Counted from the first letter of the stretch, positions 44,450 through 52,724 are shown. The stretch: 64,000 nucleotides of DNA from Caldimonas mangrovi (GCF_023721835.1 NZ_JAMKFE010000003.1:1-64000); one strand, 5' to 3'. Translations and numbers: made by a program. Notes: generated from the letters alone by a model not told the origin.

Positions 44450-45586
44450 ATGGCCCCAACCCCTACTTCCAAGCTGCGGGAAGTGCCCCGCGAGCAGCAA
44501 GACAGCGCCGCCCACCCGGCTCCGGCGGTCCGCGCGATCGACGTCGGCTTCGGGCTGGTGAAATTCAGCCTGCCGGCCGAAGGCGGCATCACCTTTTCAT
44601 CTTTCCCGTCGATGGCAATTCCTGCCGACGTCAGTGCCGTGCGCAGCCTCAGCACGCGCCGACGCGACACCTTCGACGTGCCGGCCGGCGGCGCACAGTA
44701 CGAGGTCGGCCGCGACGTCGGGCTGGCACAGGCCGGCGGCAGCTTCGGCCGCGACGTGACGGACGAGTTCTACAAGGGCGCGATCTACGAGGCGCTGACG
44801 AAGGGCGCGCTGCGCTACATGGCCGAAGCCGGCGACCGCACGATCGACGTGCTGGTGCTCGGCCTGCCGGTCAACCAGTACAACGACGCCAAGCGCCGCG
44901 ACCACCTGCGCCAGACGTACGAGCGTGCGGTCGACGTCGGCGACGGCAAGACGATCGAGGTGCGCAAGGTGGTGGTGCAGGCGCAGCCGATGGGCGGCTA
45001 CGCGGCGCTGGAAGAGCATTTCGACGAGCTGAACCAGGTGATCCAGGGCACCGGCGGCGCCTTGCAGCCGCTGGCATCGGTCGACGAACTCGACGAGCTG
45101 TCGGTGCTGGTGGTCGACCCCGGCGAGCACACGCTCGACTGGCTGCTGATCCAGCAGGGCAGCATCAACCCGCGCGCCAGCGGCGCCGCGTCGGACGCCG
45201 GGCGCCATCGCGTGATCCGGGCGGTGCAGGAATCGCTGGCGGCGGACGTCGGCCGCCCGCTCGGCCCGGCGGTCGCGCCGCGCATCAACGAGGCGCTGCG
45301 CCAGCAGCAGCCGGTCAAGCTCAGCGGCGTCGCGCACGACCTGGCCAAGTACGAGCCGCAGATCATGAGCGTGATCGAGGACTCGCTGAACCGCATGATC
45401 GACGGGCTGCGCGACGCCCACGAGATCATCGACCTGATCGTGCTGGTCGGCGGCCACCCGGGGCGCTACCGCGACGTGCTCAGCCGGCGCTTCCCGGCCA
45501 TCCCGGTGTTCGTGATGCCGGAGTCCATGTCGGCCAACGTGCGCGGCTTCCAGATGATCGGCGAGGCCGTGGCGGAGGACGCCTGA
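44450..45586 (+). CDS. ParM/StbA-like actin-family ATPase
   Basis: 378 residues from the ATG at 44450 (gacgaggtgacc). The actin-fold nucleotide motifs are present: phosphate-1 AIDVGFGLVKFSLP, connect-1 LVLGLPVNQYND, phosphate-2 LSVLVVDPGEHTLDWLLIQQ (DxGxxTxD-like) and adenosine DLIVLVGGHPGRYRDVLSRR. The protein is closest in feel to plasmid ParM/StbA and PRTRC-D proteins. It lies in an otherwise chromosomal setting and is followed 25 bp later by a small basic-tailed protein, the layout of a ParM-ParR pair. A cargo other than a plasmid is possible. Confidence 0.82.
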   Translation: MAPTPTSKLREVPREQQDSAAHPAPAVRAIDVGFGLVKFSLPAEGGITFSSFPSMAIPADVSAVRSLSTRRRDTFDVPAGGAQYEVGRDVGLAQAGGSFGRDVTDEFYKGAIYEALTKGALRYMAEAGDRTIDVLVLGLPVNQYNDAKRRDHLRQTYERAVDVGDGKTIEVRKVVVQAQPMGGYAALEEHFDELNQVIQGTGGALQPLASVDELDELSVLVVDPGEHTLDWLLIQQGSINPRASGAASDAGRHRVIRAVQESLAADVGRPLGPAVAPRINEALRQQQPVKLSGVAHDLAKYEPQIMSVIEDSLNRMIDGLRDAHEIIDLIVLVGGHPGRYRDVLSRRFPAIPVFVMPESMSANVRGFQMIGEAVAEDA

Positions 45587-45611
45587 TGCGCGCGGCGAGC
45601 AGGGGCCGGCG

Positions 45612-45974
45612 ATGGCCGTGATCCGTCTGCAGGTCGAGATCGACAGCGCGGTCTACCCCGAACTGTACGCCGGGCTGTACGCCATCGAGCGGCCGCAGGC
45701 GCGCGAAGAGCGGCTGCGGCAGTTGGCGGCCTCCGGGCTGCTCTGGGAGGGCGTGCGCATGCGCGGATCGGCCGGCGCGGTGACCCACCCTCAACCGCCG
45801 GCGACGGCCAGCGTGCCGGTGCTGTTCGATGTGGTCGACGACGGCACGCGCGGGTCGCATGCAGCCACCGAGCCGCCGTTGCCACCTGCGCTCGAAGCGG
45901 GCGTCTACCGGCCCGGCGCGCGCTCCGAGCGGGTCAAGCGCATGCGCGACCGAGGCCTGTTCAAGAACGGCTGA
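45612..45974 (+). CDS. Small protein partnered with the ParM-like gene, 120 aa
   Basis: ATG at 45612, 25 bp after the actin-like gene. The N-terminal ~50 residues (VIRLQVEIDSAVYPELYAGL, AIERPQAREERLRQLAASGL) look like a strand followed by helices, as in ribbon-helix-helix adaptors. The middle is Pro-rich and disordered (THPQPPATASVPVLFD), and the tail is basic (SERVKRMRDRGLFKNG). No family is recognised. By position it could be the ParR-like adaptor linking the filament to DNA. It overlaps the convergent tag gene by 14 bases. Confidence 0.55.
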   Translation: MAVIRLQVEIDSAVYPELYAGLYAIERPQAREERLRQLAASGLLWEGVRMRGSAGAVTHPQPPATASVPVLFDVVDDGTRGSHAATEPPLPPALEAGVYRPGARSERVKRMRDRGLFKNG

Positions 45975-46593
45975 CGCCGCCCGCCTGCCCCGGCCGCACG
46001 AAGTCCCGGCGCACGCGCGCGACCTCGGCCCGCGTCACGCAGCCTTCGGCGTGGTCGTTGATCAAGCCCATGGCCTGCATGAACGCATAGACGGTGGTCG
46101 GGCCGACGAACTGCCAGCCCTGCTTCTTGAGCGCCTTCGACAGCGCGACCGAGGCGGCCGACTGCGAGGCCGTCTGTGGTGCCGCCAGCGCGTGCGTCGG
46201 CGGCTCGAAGCCCCAGAAGAACGCGGCCAGCGAACCGTGCTCGTCGACCAGCTCGCGGGCGCGCTGCGCGTTGTTGATGGCCGCCTCGATCTTGCCCCGG
46301 TGGCGCACGATGCCGGCGTCGTTCAGCAGGCGGTCGACGTCGCGCCCGGTATAGCGGGCGACCCGGTGGTAGTCGAAGCCGTGGAACGCCGCGCGAAAGT
46401 TCTCGCGCTTGGCGAGGATGGTGCGCCAGCTGAGGCCCGACTGGAATCCTTCCAGGCAGAGCTTCTCGAACAGGCGCACGTCGTCCGAAACGGGGAAGCC
46501 CCATTCGGTGTCGTGATATGCGAAGAACTCGGGCGCTGCGGCGCACCAGCGGCATCTCGGCTGGCCATCGGGTCCCGGGACGGTGTCGGTCAT
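45961..46593 (-). CDS. tag: DNA-3-methyladenine glycosylase I
   Basis: 210 residues. Tag excises 3-methyladenine from DNA. Zinc-site residues are Cys14 and His27 in RCRWCAAAPEFFAYHDTEWG, with INDHAEGC supplying the C-terminal His and Cys. LFEKLCLEGFQSGLSWRTIL, FVGPTTVYAFMQAMGLIND and the aromatic base pocket are typical. It is a single gene, 28 bp from the end of the YciI gene. Confidence 0.95.
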   Translation of the reverse strand: MTDTVPGPDGQPRCRWCAAAPEFFAYHDTEWGFPVSDDVRLFEKLCLEGFQSGLSWRTILAKRENFRAAFHGFDYHRVARYTGRDVDRLLNDAGIVRHRGKIEAAINNAQRARELVDEHGSLAAFFWGFEPPTHALAAPQTASQSAASVALSKALKKQGWQFVGPTTVYAFMQAMGLINDHAEGCVTRAEVARVRRDFVRPGQAGGVSRS

Positions 46594-46621
46594 GGCGCGG
46601 ATCGAAGGAGGGGAAGTCGGT

Positions 46622-46906
46622 TCAAACCAGGAACGACAGCCGGGCGTCGGCCTTCGACGGGGCGATCTCGACGATCTCGGCGCTGACCACCTGCTCCCTG
46701 ACGAAGGGGTCGTCGTCGATGCGGGCCTGCAGTTCGTCGCGCGAGACGCCGTGCGCCAGCAGTGCGCCGCCCTGCTGCGGCGGCAGGCTGCCGGCCAGCA
46801 CGAAAACCCCGTCGTCGAAGCCGCGCTGTATCCATTGCACGTGGGCGTCCATGTGGTCCCTGGCTCGGGACCTGTGCGCCGAGAACTTCAGCAGTACGAG
46901 AAACAT
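46622..46906 (-). CDS. YciI-like protein
   Basis: 94 residues from the ATG at 46906. The YciI fold is shown by MFLVLLKFSAHRSRARDHMD AHVQW, GVFVLAGSLPPQQGGALLAH and DPFVREQVVSAEIVEIAPSK, which includes the conserved His and Asp of the putative active site. It lies 17 bp downstream of a TetR gene on the same strand and is presumably part of that autoregulated operon. Function unknown, perhaps a small dehalogenase/isomerase-like protein. Confidence 0.85.
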   Translation of the reverse strand: MFLVLLKFSAHRSRARDHMDAHVQWIQRGFDDGVFVLAGSLPPQQGGALLAHGVSRDELQARIDDDPFVREQVVSAEIVEIAPSKADARLSFLV

Positions 46907-46923
46907 CGATGCCTCGTCGGGTG

Positions 46924-47532
46924 TCAGTCGTGGGGTGTGTGCGAGGGGGCGTCGCCCAGGCACGATGTCAGCCACTCGTGCATGCGACGGACTTCCTCGC
47001 GGATGAACTTCTCGTCGTGAAACGCATGGGCCAGCGTGGCGACGCCCTGGCTCATCGCCAGCAGGTGCATCGCCAGCGCCTCGGCATCCGCCTTGCGCCC
47101 CAGCAACCGGAACTGCTTGCGCAGCCAGGTGCGGAACAGCGTGAACAGCTGGTTGGCGTCGTCGTGGGCCGCATGCTGCAGCTTGGCGAGCTCGGTGCAC
47201 AAGGTGCCGACCGGGCAGCCGTATCGCTGAATGTCCGCGCGGTTGGCGCTCAGCATCTCGATGAAGCGGCGCAGGCGTTCCTCGGGACCGGCGGCTTCGC
47301 GCTCCCACTGCGCGAGCATCTCTTGCGTGCGGGCCAGACGGACGCCGATCACCGCGTCGAGGATCTGGTCCTTCGTCTTGAAGTGATGGTAGAAGTTGCC
47401 GCGCGAGATCTGCACGGCATCGGCGATGTGCGCGAACGAGGTGTACTCGTAGCCGGTGCGATAGAACAGCCTGTCGGCGGCTTCGACGATCTGATCGCGG
47501 GTCGACTTGGCGAGCGTGCTTGCGGCGTTCAT
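46924..47532 (-). CDS. TetR-family repressor of the YciI operon
   Basis: 202 residues. The TetR helix-turn-helix is RDQIVEAADRLFYRTGYEYT then IADAVQISRGNFYHHFKTKD. The C-terminal domain is of the TetR_C_6/AcrR-like type, with conserved YGCPVGTLCTELAKL, a block known from NemR-related repressors whose Cys residues sense electrophiles. A 15-bp perfect inverted repeat lies 18 bp upstream of its start, almost certainly its operator. It may respond to reactive aldehydes or quinones; that is inferred from the Cys block. Confidence 0.9.
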   Translation of the reverse strand: MNAASTLAKSTRDQIVEAADRLFYRTGYEYTSFAHIADAVQISRGNFYHHFKTKDQILDAVIGVRLARTQEMLAQWEREAAGPEERLRRFIEMLSANRADIQRYGCPVGTLCTELAKLQHAAHDDANQLFTLFRTWLRKQFRLLGRKADAEALAMHLLAMSQGVATLAHAFHDEKFIREEVRRMHEWLTSCLGDAPSHTPHD

Positions 47533-47550
47533 GGGGGCGGGATGGAGCGG

Positions 47551-47595
47551 CTAGGACAATCGTCCCACATCCCGATGTTAGGACGATTGTCCTAG
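47551..47595. promoter_or_regulatory. TetR operator: 15-bp perfect inverted repeat
   Basis: CTAGGACAATCGTCC (47551-47565) is repeated exactly inverted as GGACGATTGTCCTAG (47581-47595) with a 15-bp spacer. Each arm is itself nearly palindromic (GGACAATCGTCC), so the site may hold two TetR dimers 30 bp, about three helical turns, apart. It directly precedes the TetR gene. Confidence 0.85.
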
Positions 47596-47635
47596 AACGT
47601 CAAGGGCCTCGCGGCGCCTCGTGCGCCGCACCCTC

Positions 47636-48751
47636 TCACCCGCGACGCGTCTTCACGGCCTGTGCCAGCCCTCGCAGCGCGTCCTCGGTCTGGCTCCAGC
47701 CGATGCACGCGTCGGTGATCGAAACGCCGTGCTTCAGCGGGGCGCCCGGCACCAGGTCCTGCCGTCCTTCTTCCAGATGGCTTTCGATCATCAAGCCGGC
47801 AATGCGGCGCTCGCCTTCGCCCACGCGGCGGCCGATGTCGGCGGCCACGTCGATCTGGCGGCGGTGCTGCTTGGCCGAGTTGGCATGCGAGCAGTCCACC
47901 ATCAGCCTCTCGCGCAGGCCCGCCTTCGCCAGCGCGGCGCAGGCGGCGTCGACGCTCGCCTCGTCGTAGTTCGGCCCCTTGGAGCCGCCGCGCAGGATGA
48001 CGTGGCAGTCGTCGTTGCCCCGGGTTTCGAAAATCGCCGCCTGGCCCATCTTGGTCATGCCCATGAAGGCGTGGCTGGCGCGCGCGGCCTGCAACGCGTC
48101 CACCGCCACCTGCACGCCGCCGTCGGTGCCGTTCTTGAAGCCCACCGGGCAGCTCAGGCCCGAGGCCAGCTGGCGATGGCTCTGGCTTTCGGTGGTGCGC
48201 GCGCCGATCGCGCCCCAGCTCACCAGGTCGGCGATGTACTGCGGGCTCAACAGGTCCAGGAACTCGGTGCCGCAGGGCAGGCCCAGCGCACTGATGTCCA
48301 GCAGCAGCTCGCGCGCGCGGCGCAGCCCCTCGTTGATGTGGAAGCTGCCGTCCAGGCGGGGGTCGTTGATGTAGCCCTTCCAGCCTACCGTGGTGCGCGG
48401 CTTCTCGAAGTACACGCGCATCACCAGCAGCAGTTCATCGCGCAGCCCCGCGTCCAGCGCCTTGAGGCGTTGCGCGTACTCGATGGCCTGGTCGTGGTCA
48501 TGGATCGAGCACGGCCCCACCACCACCAGCAGCCGGTCGTCGCGACCGTGCAGCACGTCGGCGATGCGCGAGCGCGCGTCTTCCACCAGGCCCTGCACCG
48601 GCGCGGGGATCGGAATTTCATCGAGCAGCAACGCCGGCGAGATCAGCGGCCGCACCGCGCGGATGCGCACGTCGTCGATGCGGGTGAGGTCCTGCGTGCT
48701 GTCGGCGTTGCCGGCCTCACGGTCGTGCAGCGGGTCGTCGATGCGGGTCAT
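47636..48751 (-). CDS. aroG: 3-deoxy-7-phosphoheptulonate (DAHP) synthase, AroF/G/H class
   Basis: 371 residues. It condenses phosphoenolpyruvate and erythrose-4-phosphate at the entry to aromatic amino acid synthesis. Class I-alpha blocks are LLVVVGPCSIHDHDQAIEYA, MRVYFEKPRTTVGWKGYIND, GARTTESQSHRQLASGLSCP VGFKNGTDG, and MVDCSHANSAKQHRRQ with the metal ligands. Which aromatic amino acid inhibits it cannot be told with confidence. It stands alone, convergent with nothing and upstream of the TetR operator region. Confidence 0.95.
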   Translation of the reverse strand: MTRIDDPLHDREAGNADSTQDLTRIDDVRIRAVRPLISPALLLDEIPIPAPVQGLVEDARSRIADVLHGRDDRLLVVVGPCSIHDHDQAIEYAQRLKALDAGLRDELLLVMRVYFEKPRTTVGWKGYINDPRLDGSFHINEGLRRARELLLDISALGLPCGTEFLDLLSPQYIADLVSWGAIGARTTESQSHRQLASGLSCPVGFKNGTDGGVQVAVDALQAARASHAFMGMTKMGQAAIFETRGNDDCHVILRGGSKGPNYDEASVDAACAALAKAGLRERLMVDCSHANSAKQHRRQIDVAADIGRRVGEGERRIAGLMIESHLEEGRQDLVPGAPLKHGVSITDACIGWSQTEDALRGLAQAVKTRRG

Positions 48752-48843
48752 GGGAGGTCCTGGGGTGAGGGGTTCCAGCTCAGGACGGCGGCGAGCCGGT
48801 CGTGGAACGGGGTGGGCGGCTGGGACGAGATGCTAACAGTGGC

Positions 48844-49521
48844 TCATCGTGCCCGCTGCTTCCCGGTTCCCTCCATCACCGCCTGCAACCCTTCCAGTTG
48901 CTGCTGCAACATCGGGCCGACCACCGCGTCGACGGAAGCTTCGAGGCTCAGGTCGCAGCGGGTGTGGTGCAGTTGTCCTGCGAGCGTCAGGTGTGCGAAC
49001 CCGTGCACCGTCGACCAGATCGACATCAGCACGGCGTGCTGCGGCGCCGTCAGCGGCTGATCGGGCGGCACCCCCAGCAGGTCGCGCACACCGTTCTCGA
49101 GCATCGCGAAGGCCGCGTGCCCGCTGCGCTGCAACTCGGCATCGTCGCCGTGGTTGCCGGCACGGAACATGAGCCCGAAGCGGCCGGGGTGGCGCAGCGC
49201 GAAGCGCACATAGCCCACGCCCTGTTCGCGCAGGCGTGCCACGGGGTCGCTGCCGCCACGGGCGTTGCCGGCCGCCAGCGCCTCGGTCAACCCGTCGAAG
49301 GCCAGCGTGGCGACCACGGTCAGCAGGCCATCGGCGTCGCCGAAGTGGTGCGCCGGCGCCGCAGGCGATACCCCCGAGCGGCGCGCCACTTCGCGCAGCG
49401 AAAAACCTTCCAGCCCGCGCTCGGCCAGCAGCGCTTCGGTGGCATCGATCAGCGACGAACGCAAGGCGCCGTGGTGGTAGGCCGTGCGGGCAGCGGGGGA
49501 CGGGGGCGGCTTCTTCGGCAT
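48844..49521 (-). CDS. TetR-family regulator with WHG-type C-terminal domain
   Basis: 225 residues. The DNA-binding part begins TAYHHGALRSSLIDATEALL AERG and continues LREVARRSGVSPAAPAHHFG. The C-terminal region (VLMSIWSTVHGFAHLTLAGQ) contains the WSTVHG motif of the TetR_C_33/WHG family. It is divergent from the ABA4-like membrane gene, and paired direct repeats overlap that gene's promoter, so it most likely represses the membrane-protein operon and itself. Confidence 0.9.
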   Translation of the reverse strand: MPKKPPPSPAARTAYHHGALRSSLIDATEALLAERGLEGFSLREVARRSGVSPAAPAHHFGDADGLLTVVATLAFDGLTEALAAGNARGGSDPVARLREQGVGYVRFALRHPGRFGLMFRAGNHGDDAELQRSGHAAFAMLENGVRDLLGVPPDQPLTAPQHAVLMSIWSTVHGFAHLTLAGQLHHTRCDLSLEASVDAVVGPMLQQQLEGLQAVMEGTGKQRAR

Positions 49522-49533
49522 GGCGGCAGTCTA

Positions 49534-49585
49534 ACTTGACACCGTTCAGATGTGTCGCTAGAGTGAACTTAACACTGTTCAAATG
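49534..49585 (+). promoter_or_regulatory. Promoter with paired 19-bp direct repeats, likely TetR-controlled
   Basis: TTGACA (49536-49541), a 17-bp spacer and TAGAGT (49559-49564) form a near-consensus sigma70 promoter for the membrane-protein operon. ACTTGACACCGTTCAGATG (49534-49552) recurs as ACTTAACACTGTTCAAATG (49567-49585), 16 of 19 identical and 33 bp apart, one copy over the -35 and one over the start region. They are the probable sites of the divergent TetR protein. Confidence 0.75.
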
Positions 49586-49595
49586 AGGTGCCTCG

Positions 49596-50048
49596 ATGAA
49601 CCTGCCTGCTCTTGAAACGTGGTTCGGCCTGGCCAACAGCCTGGCCCTGCTCGGCTGGGCCGCGCTGGTCCTGGCGCCGCTGTTCGGCCGCCATGCCGGT
49701 CTGGCTCGCCGCTTCGCCGGGCGTGTCGTGCCGCTGTTGCTGGCGGTGGCGTATGCGGGCCTGATCGCGACGCATTGGGGCACCGGTGGCTACGGCTCGC
49801 TGCAGCAGGTGCAGCAGCTGTTCTCGGTGCCCGGGCTGTTGCTGGCGGGCTGGCTGCACTACCTGGCATTCGATCTGTTCGTCGGCAACTGGATCGCCGA
49901 GCGCGCCGTGGTGCTCGGGCTGCGCGCGTGGGTGTGGGTTCCGCTGCTGGCCCTGACTTTCCTGTTCGGCCCCGCGGGGTTGCTGGGCTATGCGCTCGTG
50001 CGCGGCCTTGCGGCCGGTCGGGCCCGGCTGTCCGCGGCCTCCCTCTGA
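49596..50048 (+). CDS. ABA4-like (DUF4281) membrane protein
   Basis: 150 residues with four membrane segments. WFGLANSLALLGWAALVLAP, the central LLAGWLHYLAFDLFVGNWIA and LLALTFLFGPAGLLGYALVR are the conserved blocks of the ABA4-like family, named for a plant neoxanthin-synthesis protein; bacterial members have no known function. The start is preceded by aaatgaggtgcctcg. It is the first gene of a two-gene operon under the TetR-type promoter. Confidence 0.88.
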   Translation: MNLPALETWFGLANSLALLGWAALVLAPLFGRHAGLARRFAGRVVPLLLAVAYAGLIATHWGTGGYGSLQQVQQLFSVPGLLLAGWLHYLAFDLFVGNWIAERAVVLGLRAWVWVPLLALTFLFGPAGLLGYALVRGLAAGRARLSAASL

Positions 50049-50082
50049 GCCTGTCCGTTTCACTTCTGCCCGAGGAGGCTGC

Positions 50083-50916
50083 ATGAACACGCTCGTCTCG
50101 ACCCCTGCGCCGCACAGCACCGGCCGCGCCCACCGCCTGGCCGGCGTGCCGCGGGAACTGCTCGCCCGGCAGCGCACGCTGACGGTGTTCGCTGCCGTGC
50201 TGCTGGTGCTGCTGCTGCCCGCCACGCTGGCCTGGGGGCTGGACGAGCGGCTGCTGCGCGGCGTGAATGTCTGGGTCAAGCCGATGAAGTTCGCAGTGTC
50301 GATCGCCGTCCTGGCGCTCACGACCGCCTGGTTCATCGGCCACCTGTCGCCGGCGCAACGGCATTCGCGCGGCGTGCGATGGGTGGTGGCGCTGATCGTC
50401 GGCGCCGGGTCGTTCGAGCTGGCCTACATCGCGCTGCAGGCCGGCCTGGGCGAAGGCTCGCACTACAACGTCGCCGGCACCTTCCACGCGGTGATGTACC
50501 CCCTGATGGGCCTGGGCGCACTGCTGCTGACCGCGTCGCAGCCGCTGCTGGCCTGGCAGCTGTACCGCCATCCGGATCCGGCGCTGCCGCCGGCCTACCG
50601 GGCGTCCGTGCTGCTGGGCCTGGGGCTGACCTTCTTGCTGGGTGCGGGCATCGGCGGGCTGCTGTCGGCCGTGCAGCCGCCCGATGGCTCCGGCTTGCCG
50701 CTGGTCGGGTGGTCACTGGCCGGCGGCGATCTTCGGCCCGCTCATTTCTTCGGCGTCCATGCCCAGCAACTGCTGCCGCTCGCCGGCCTGGCGCTGGCGC
50801 GGTGGGTGCCGCGGCAGGGCCGGCGCGCGGCGATGCTGCTCGCCGCGCTGTACACGCTGGGCTGCATCGGCTTGGTGGTGCAGGCGCTCGACGGCGTCGC
50901 GCTGGCCGGCTATTGA
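50083..50916 (+). CDS. Polytopic membrane protein of unknown function, 277 aa
   Basis: ATG at 50083 with a strong site (ccgaggaggctgc). Seven hydrophobic segments are visible (for example TVFAAVLLVLLLPATLAWGL and GLGLTFLLGAGIGGLLSAV). A conserved-looking loop VNVWVKPMKFAVSIAVLALT and a later HFFGVHAQQLLPLAGL contain charged residues and His inside membrane regions, suggesting a transporter or haem/quinone-related enzyme. It is likely cotranscribed with the ABA4-like gene and regulated by the same TetR protein. No firm family. Confidence 0.75.
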   Translation: MNTLVSTPAPHSTGRAHRLAGVPRELLARQRTLTVFAAVLLVLLLPATLAWGLDERLLRGVNVWVKPMKFAVSIAVLALTTAWFIGHLSPAQRHSRGVRWVVALIVGAGSFELAYIALQAGLGEGSHYNVAGTFHAVMYPLMGLGALLLTASQPLLAWQLYRHPDPALPPAYRASVLLGLGLTFLLGAGIGGLLSAVQPPDGSGLPLVGWSLAGGDLRPAHFFGVHAQQLLPLAGLALARWVPRQGRRAAMLLAALYTLGCIGLVVQALDGVALAGY

Positions 50917-50973
50917 CGGCGGCGGCAGCCACCGCGGCAGCGGAAGGCGTCTTTTGCAACGGTCCGCCACCCC

Positions 50974-51000
50974 TGTCGGCTGCGCGCATACTGGTTCGTC
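50974..51000 (+). promoter_or_regulatory. ECF42-type promoter of the sigma gene (autoregulation)
   Basis: TGTCGG (50974-50979), 17 bp, CGTC (50997-51000). The flanks TGTCGGCTGCG and GTTCGTCCTTG are identical to those of the promoter at 52725-52751, with only the nine bases between them different. The predicted start is only about 12-18 bp before the first ATG at 51019, so a near-leaderless transcript or use of the in-frame ATG at 51034 is possible. Confidence 0.75.
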
Positions 51001-51018
51001 CTTGAGGTCTGCGCCGGT

Positions 51019-52332
51019 ATGAACGAACCCGCCATGCCCATCCCCGAACCCCGAGAGCTCCCCGTCGCCGCCTGGATCGCGACCACGCTTCGAGACGCCC
51101 GACCGCGTGCCGTTGCCGCCCTGCTGCGCTACTTCCGCGACCTCGACACGGCCGAGGAAGCCTTTCAGGAGGCGAGCCTGCGTGCATTGCAGCGGTGGCC
51201 CGTCGACGGCACGCCTGCGGAGCCGTTGGCGTGGCTGGTGCTGGTGGGTCGCAACGCCGGGCTCGACGATGTGCGCCGACGCCGCCGCGACGTGCCGTTG
51301 CCGTCGGACGACTTCTTTTCCGATCGCGGCGAAACCCAGGCGGCATGGGCCGAGCAGCTCGACCACGCGCCCTACCGGGACGACGTGCTGCGTCTGCTGT
51401 TCACTTGCTGCCACCCTGCGCTGCCGGCCACGCAGCAGATCGCGCTGGCGTTGCGCGTCGTTGCCGGGTTGCCGGTGGCCGAAATCGCGCGGGCGTTTCT
51501 TGTCAGCGACAGCGCGATGGAGCAGCGCATCACGCGCGCCAAGCGGCGCGTGGCAACGGCCGGCCTGCCGTTCGAAGCGCCCGGCGCCGCCGAGCGGTCT
51601 GTGCGGCTGGGTGCGGTCGCCGCGACGGTCTACCTGCTGTTCAACGAGGGCTATTCGGCCACCAGCGGCACCGAGCACGTGCGCGTGCCGCTGTGCGAAG
51701 AGGCGATCCGCCTGGCGCGGCTGCTGCTGCAACTGTTCCCCGAAGAGCCGGAGATCGCCGGCCTCACGGCCTTGTTGCTGCTGCAGCATGCGCGTGCCGC
51801 AGCGAGGCTGGACGCCGAGGGCGCGGTCGTGCTGCTGGAAGACCAGGACCGGGGACGCTGGAACCGGGCGCTGCTCGACGAAGGCCTCGCACTCGTCGAG
51901 CCAGCCTTGCGGCGCGGCCGGCCGGGGCCTTACCAACTGCAGGCGGCGATCGCTGCGACGCATGTGCAGGCGCGCCGCGCGCAAGACACCGACTGGGCCG
52001 AGATCGACCGTCTCTATGCGGTGCTCGAAGCGCTGCAGCCGTCGCCCGTGGTCACGCTGAACCGTGCGGTGGCCATGTCGAAACTGCAGGGTGCAGAGGT
52101 CGCCCTCGCGATGATCGAGCCGCTGGCCGACCGGCTCGCCGGCCACTTCCACTTCCATGGTGTCAAGGGCGCACTGTTGATGCAGCTCGGTCGCGACACG
52201 GAGGCGCGCGCGGCATTCGATGCGGCGATGGGCTTGTCGCGCACTGCAGCGGAGGCTGCACACCTGCGCGGCCAACTCGACCGGTTGGCGCAGGGCGTGC
52301 CGCGGCGCGGCATCGCGAAACCGATTGCATGA
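51019..52332 (+). CDS. ECF42-type RNA polymerase sigma factor with C-terminal extension
   Basis: 437 residues. Sigma region 2 is at ~20-90 (AVAALLRYFRDLDTAEEAFQ, WLVLVGRNAGLDDVRRRRRD) and region 4 at ~120-185 (PALPATQQIALALRVVAGLP, EIARAFLVSDSAMEQRITRA). The rest, from GAVAATVYLLFNEGYSATSG, is the ~200-residue helical/TPR-like DUF6596 extension that defines group ECF42. ECF42 factors lack a membrane anti-sigma factor; the extension is thought to control them. The DGPF partner gene follows 13 bp later. The three matching promoters in this window are its likely targets. Confidence 0.93.
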   Translation: MNEPAMPIPEPRELPVAAWIATTLRDARPRAVAALLRYFRDLDTAEEAFQEASLRALQRWPVDGTPAEPLAWLVLVGRNAGLDDVRRRRRDVPLPSDDFFSDRGETQAAWAEQLDHAPYRDDVLRLLFTCCHPALPATQQIALALRVVAGLPVAEIARAFLVSDSAMEQRITRAKRRVATAGLPFEAPGAAERSVRLGAVAATVYLLFNEGYSATSGTEHVRVPLCEEAIRLARLLLQLFPEEPEIAGLTALLLLQHARAAARLDAEGAVVLLEDQDRGRWNRALLDEGLALVEPALRRGRPGPYQLQAAIAATHVQARRAQDTDWAEIDRLYAVLEALQPSPVVTLNRAVAMSKLQGAEVALAMIEPLADRLAGHFHFHGVKGALLMQLGRDTEARAAFDAAMGLSRTAAEAAHLRGQLDRLAQGVPRRGIAKPIA

Positions 52333-52345
52333 GCGAGGACGATCG

Positions 52346-52720
52346 ATGCTCTATTCCATCCTGATCTACGGCAGCGAAGCCCACGTCGCTGCCTGGGCGC
52401 CCGACCAGGAAGACGACGTGCTGGGCCGGCATGCCGAGCTGCGCCAGCAACTGCGCGCCGAAGGCCGCATGGGTCCGGTGATGCGCCTCGCGCCGGACGC
52501 GGCCGGCACGGTACTGCGCGTCGGCAGCGGCGAGCCGCTCGTCACCGACGGGCCGTTCGCCGAGACCAAGGAGCAGTTGATGGGCCTCTACTTCCTGGAG
52601 TGCGCGACGCTCGACGACGCCGTCGCGGCGGCACGGCGCCTGAGCTTCGAGACGGGCGTCTTCGAGATCCGGCCGGTGGTCTGGTTCGATCCCGGCATGC
52701 TGCCGCCTCACACGCCCTGA
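52346..52720 (+). CDS. DGPF (YCII-related) protein, ECF42 partner
   Basis: 124 residues from the ATG at 52346 (gcgaggacgatcg). The name-giving motif is VTDGPFAETKEQLMGLYFLE, with AARRLSFETGVFEIRPVVWF closing the ferredoxin-like YCII fold. DGPF proteins are nearly always encoded beside ECF42 sigma genes, as here. The N-terminal half (PDQEDDVLGRHAELRQQLRA) is helical. Whether it modulates the sigma factor or is an enzyme is unknown. Confidence 0.9.
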   Translation: MLYSILIYGSEAHVAAWAPDQEDDVLGRHAELRQQLRAEGRMGPVMRLAPDAAGTVLRVGSGEPLVTDGPFAETKEQLMGLYFLECATLDDAVAAARRLSFETGVFEIRPVVWFDPGMLPPHTP

Positions 52721-52724
52721 AAGG

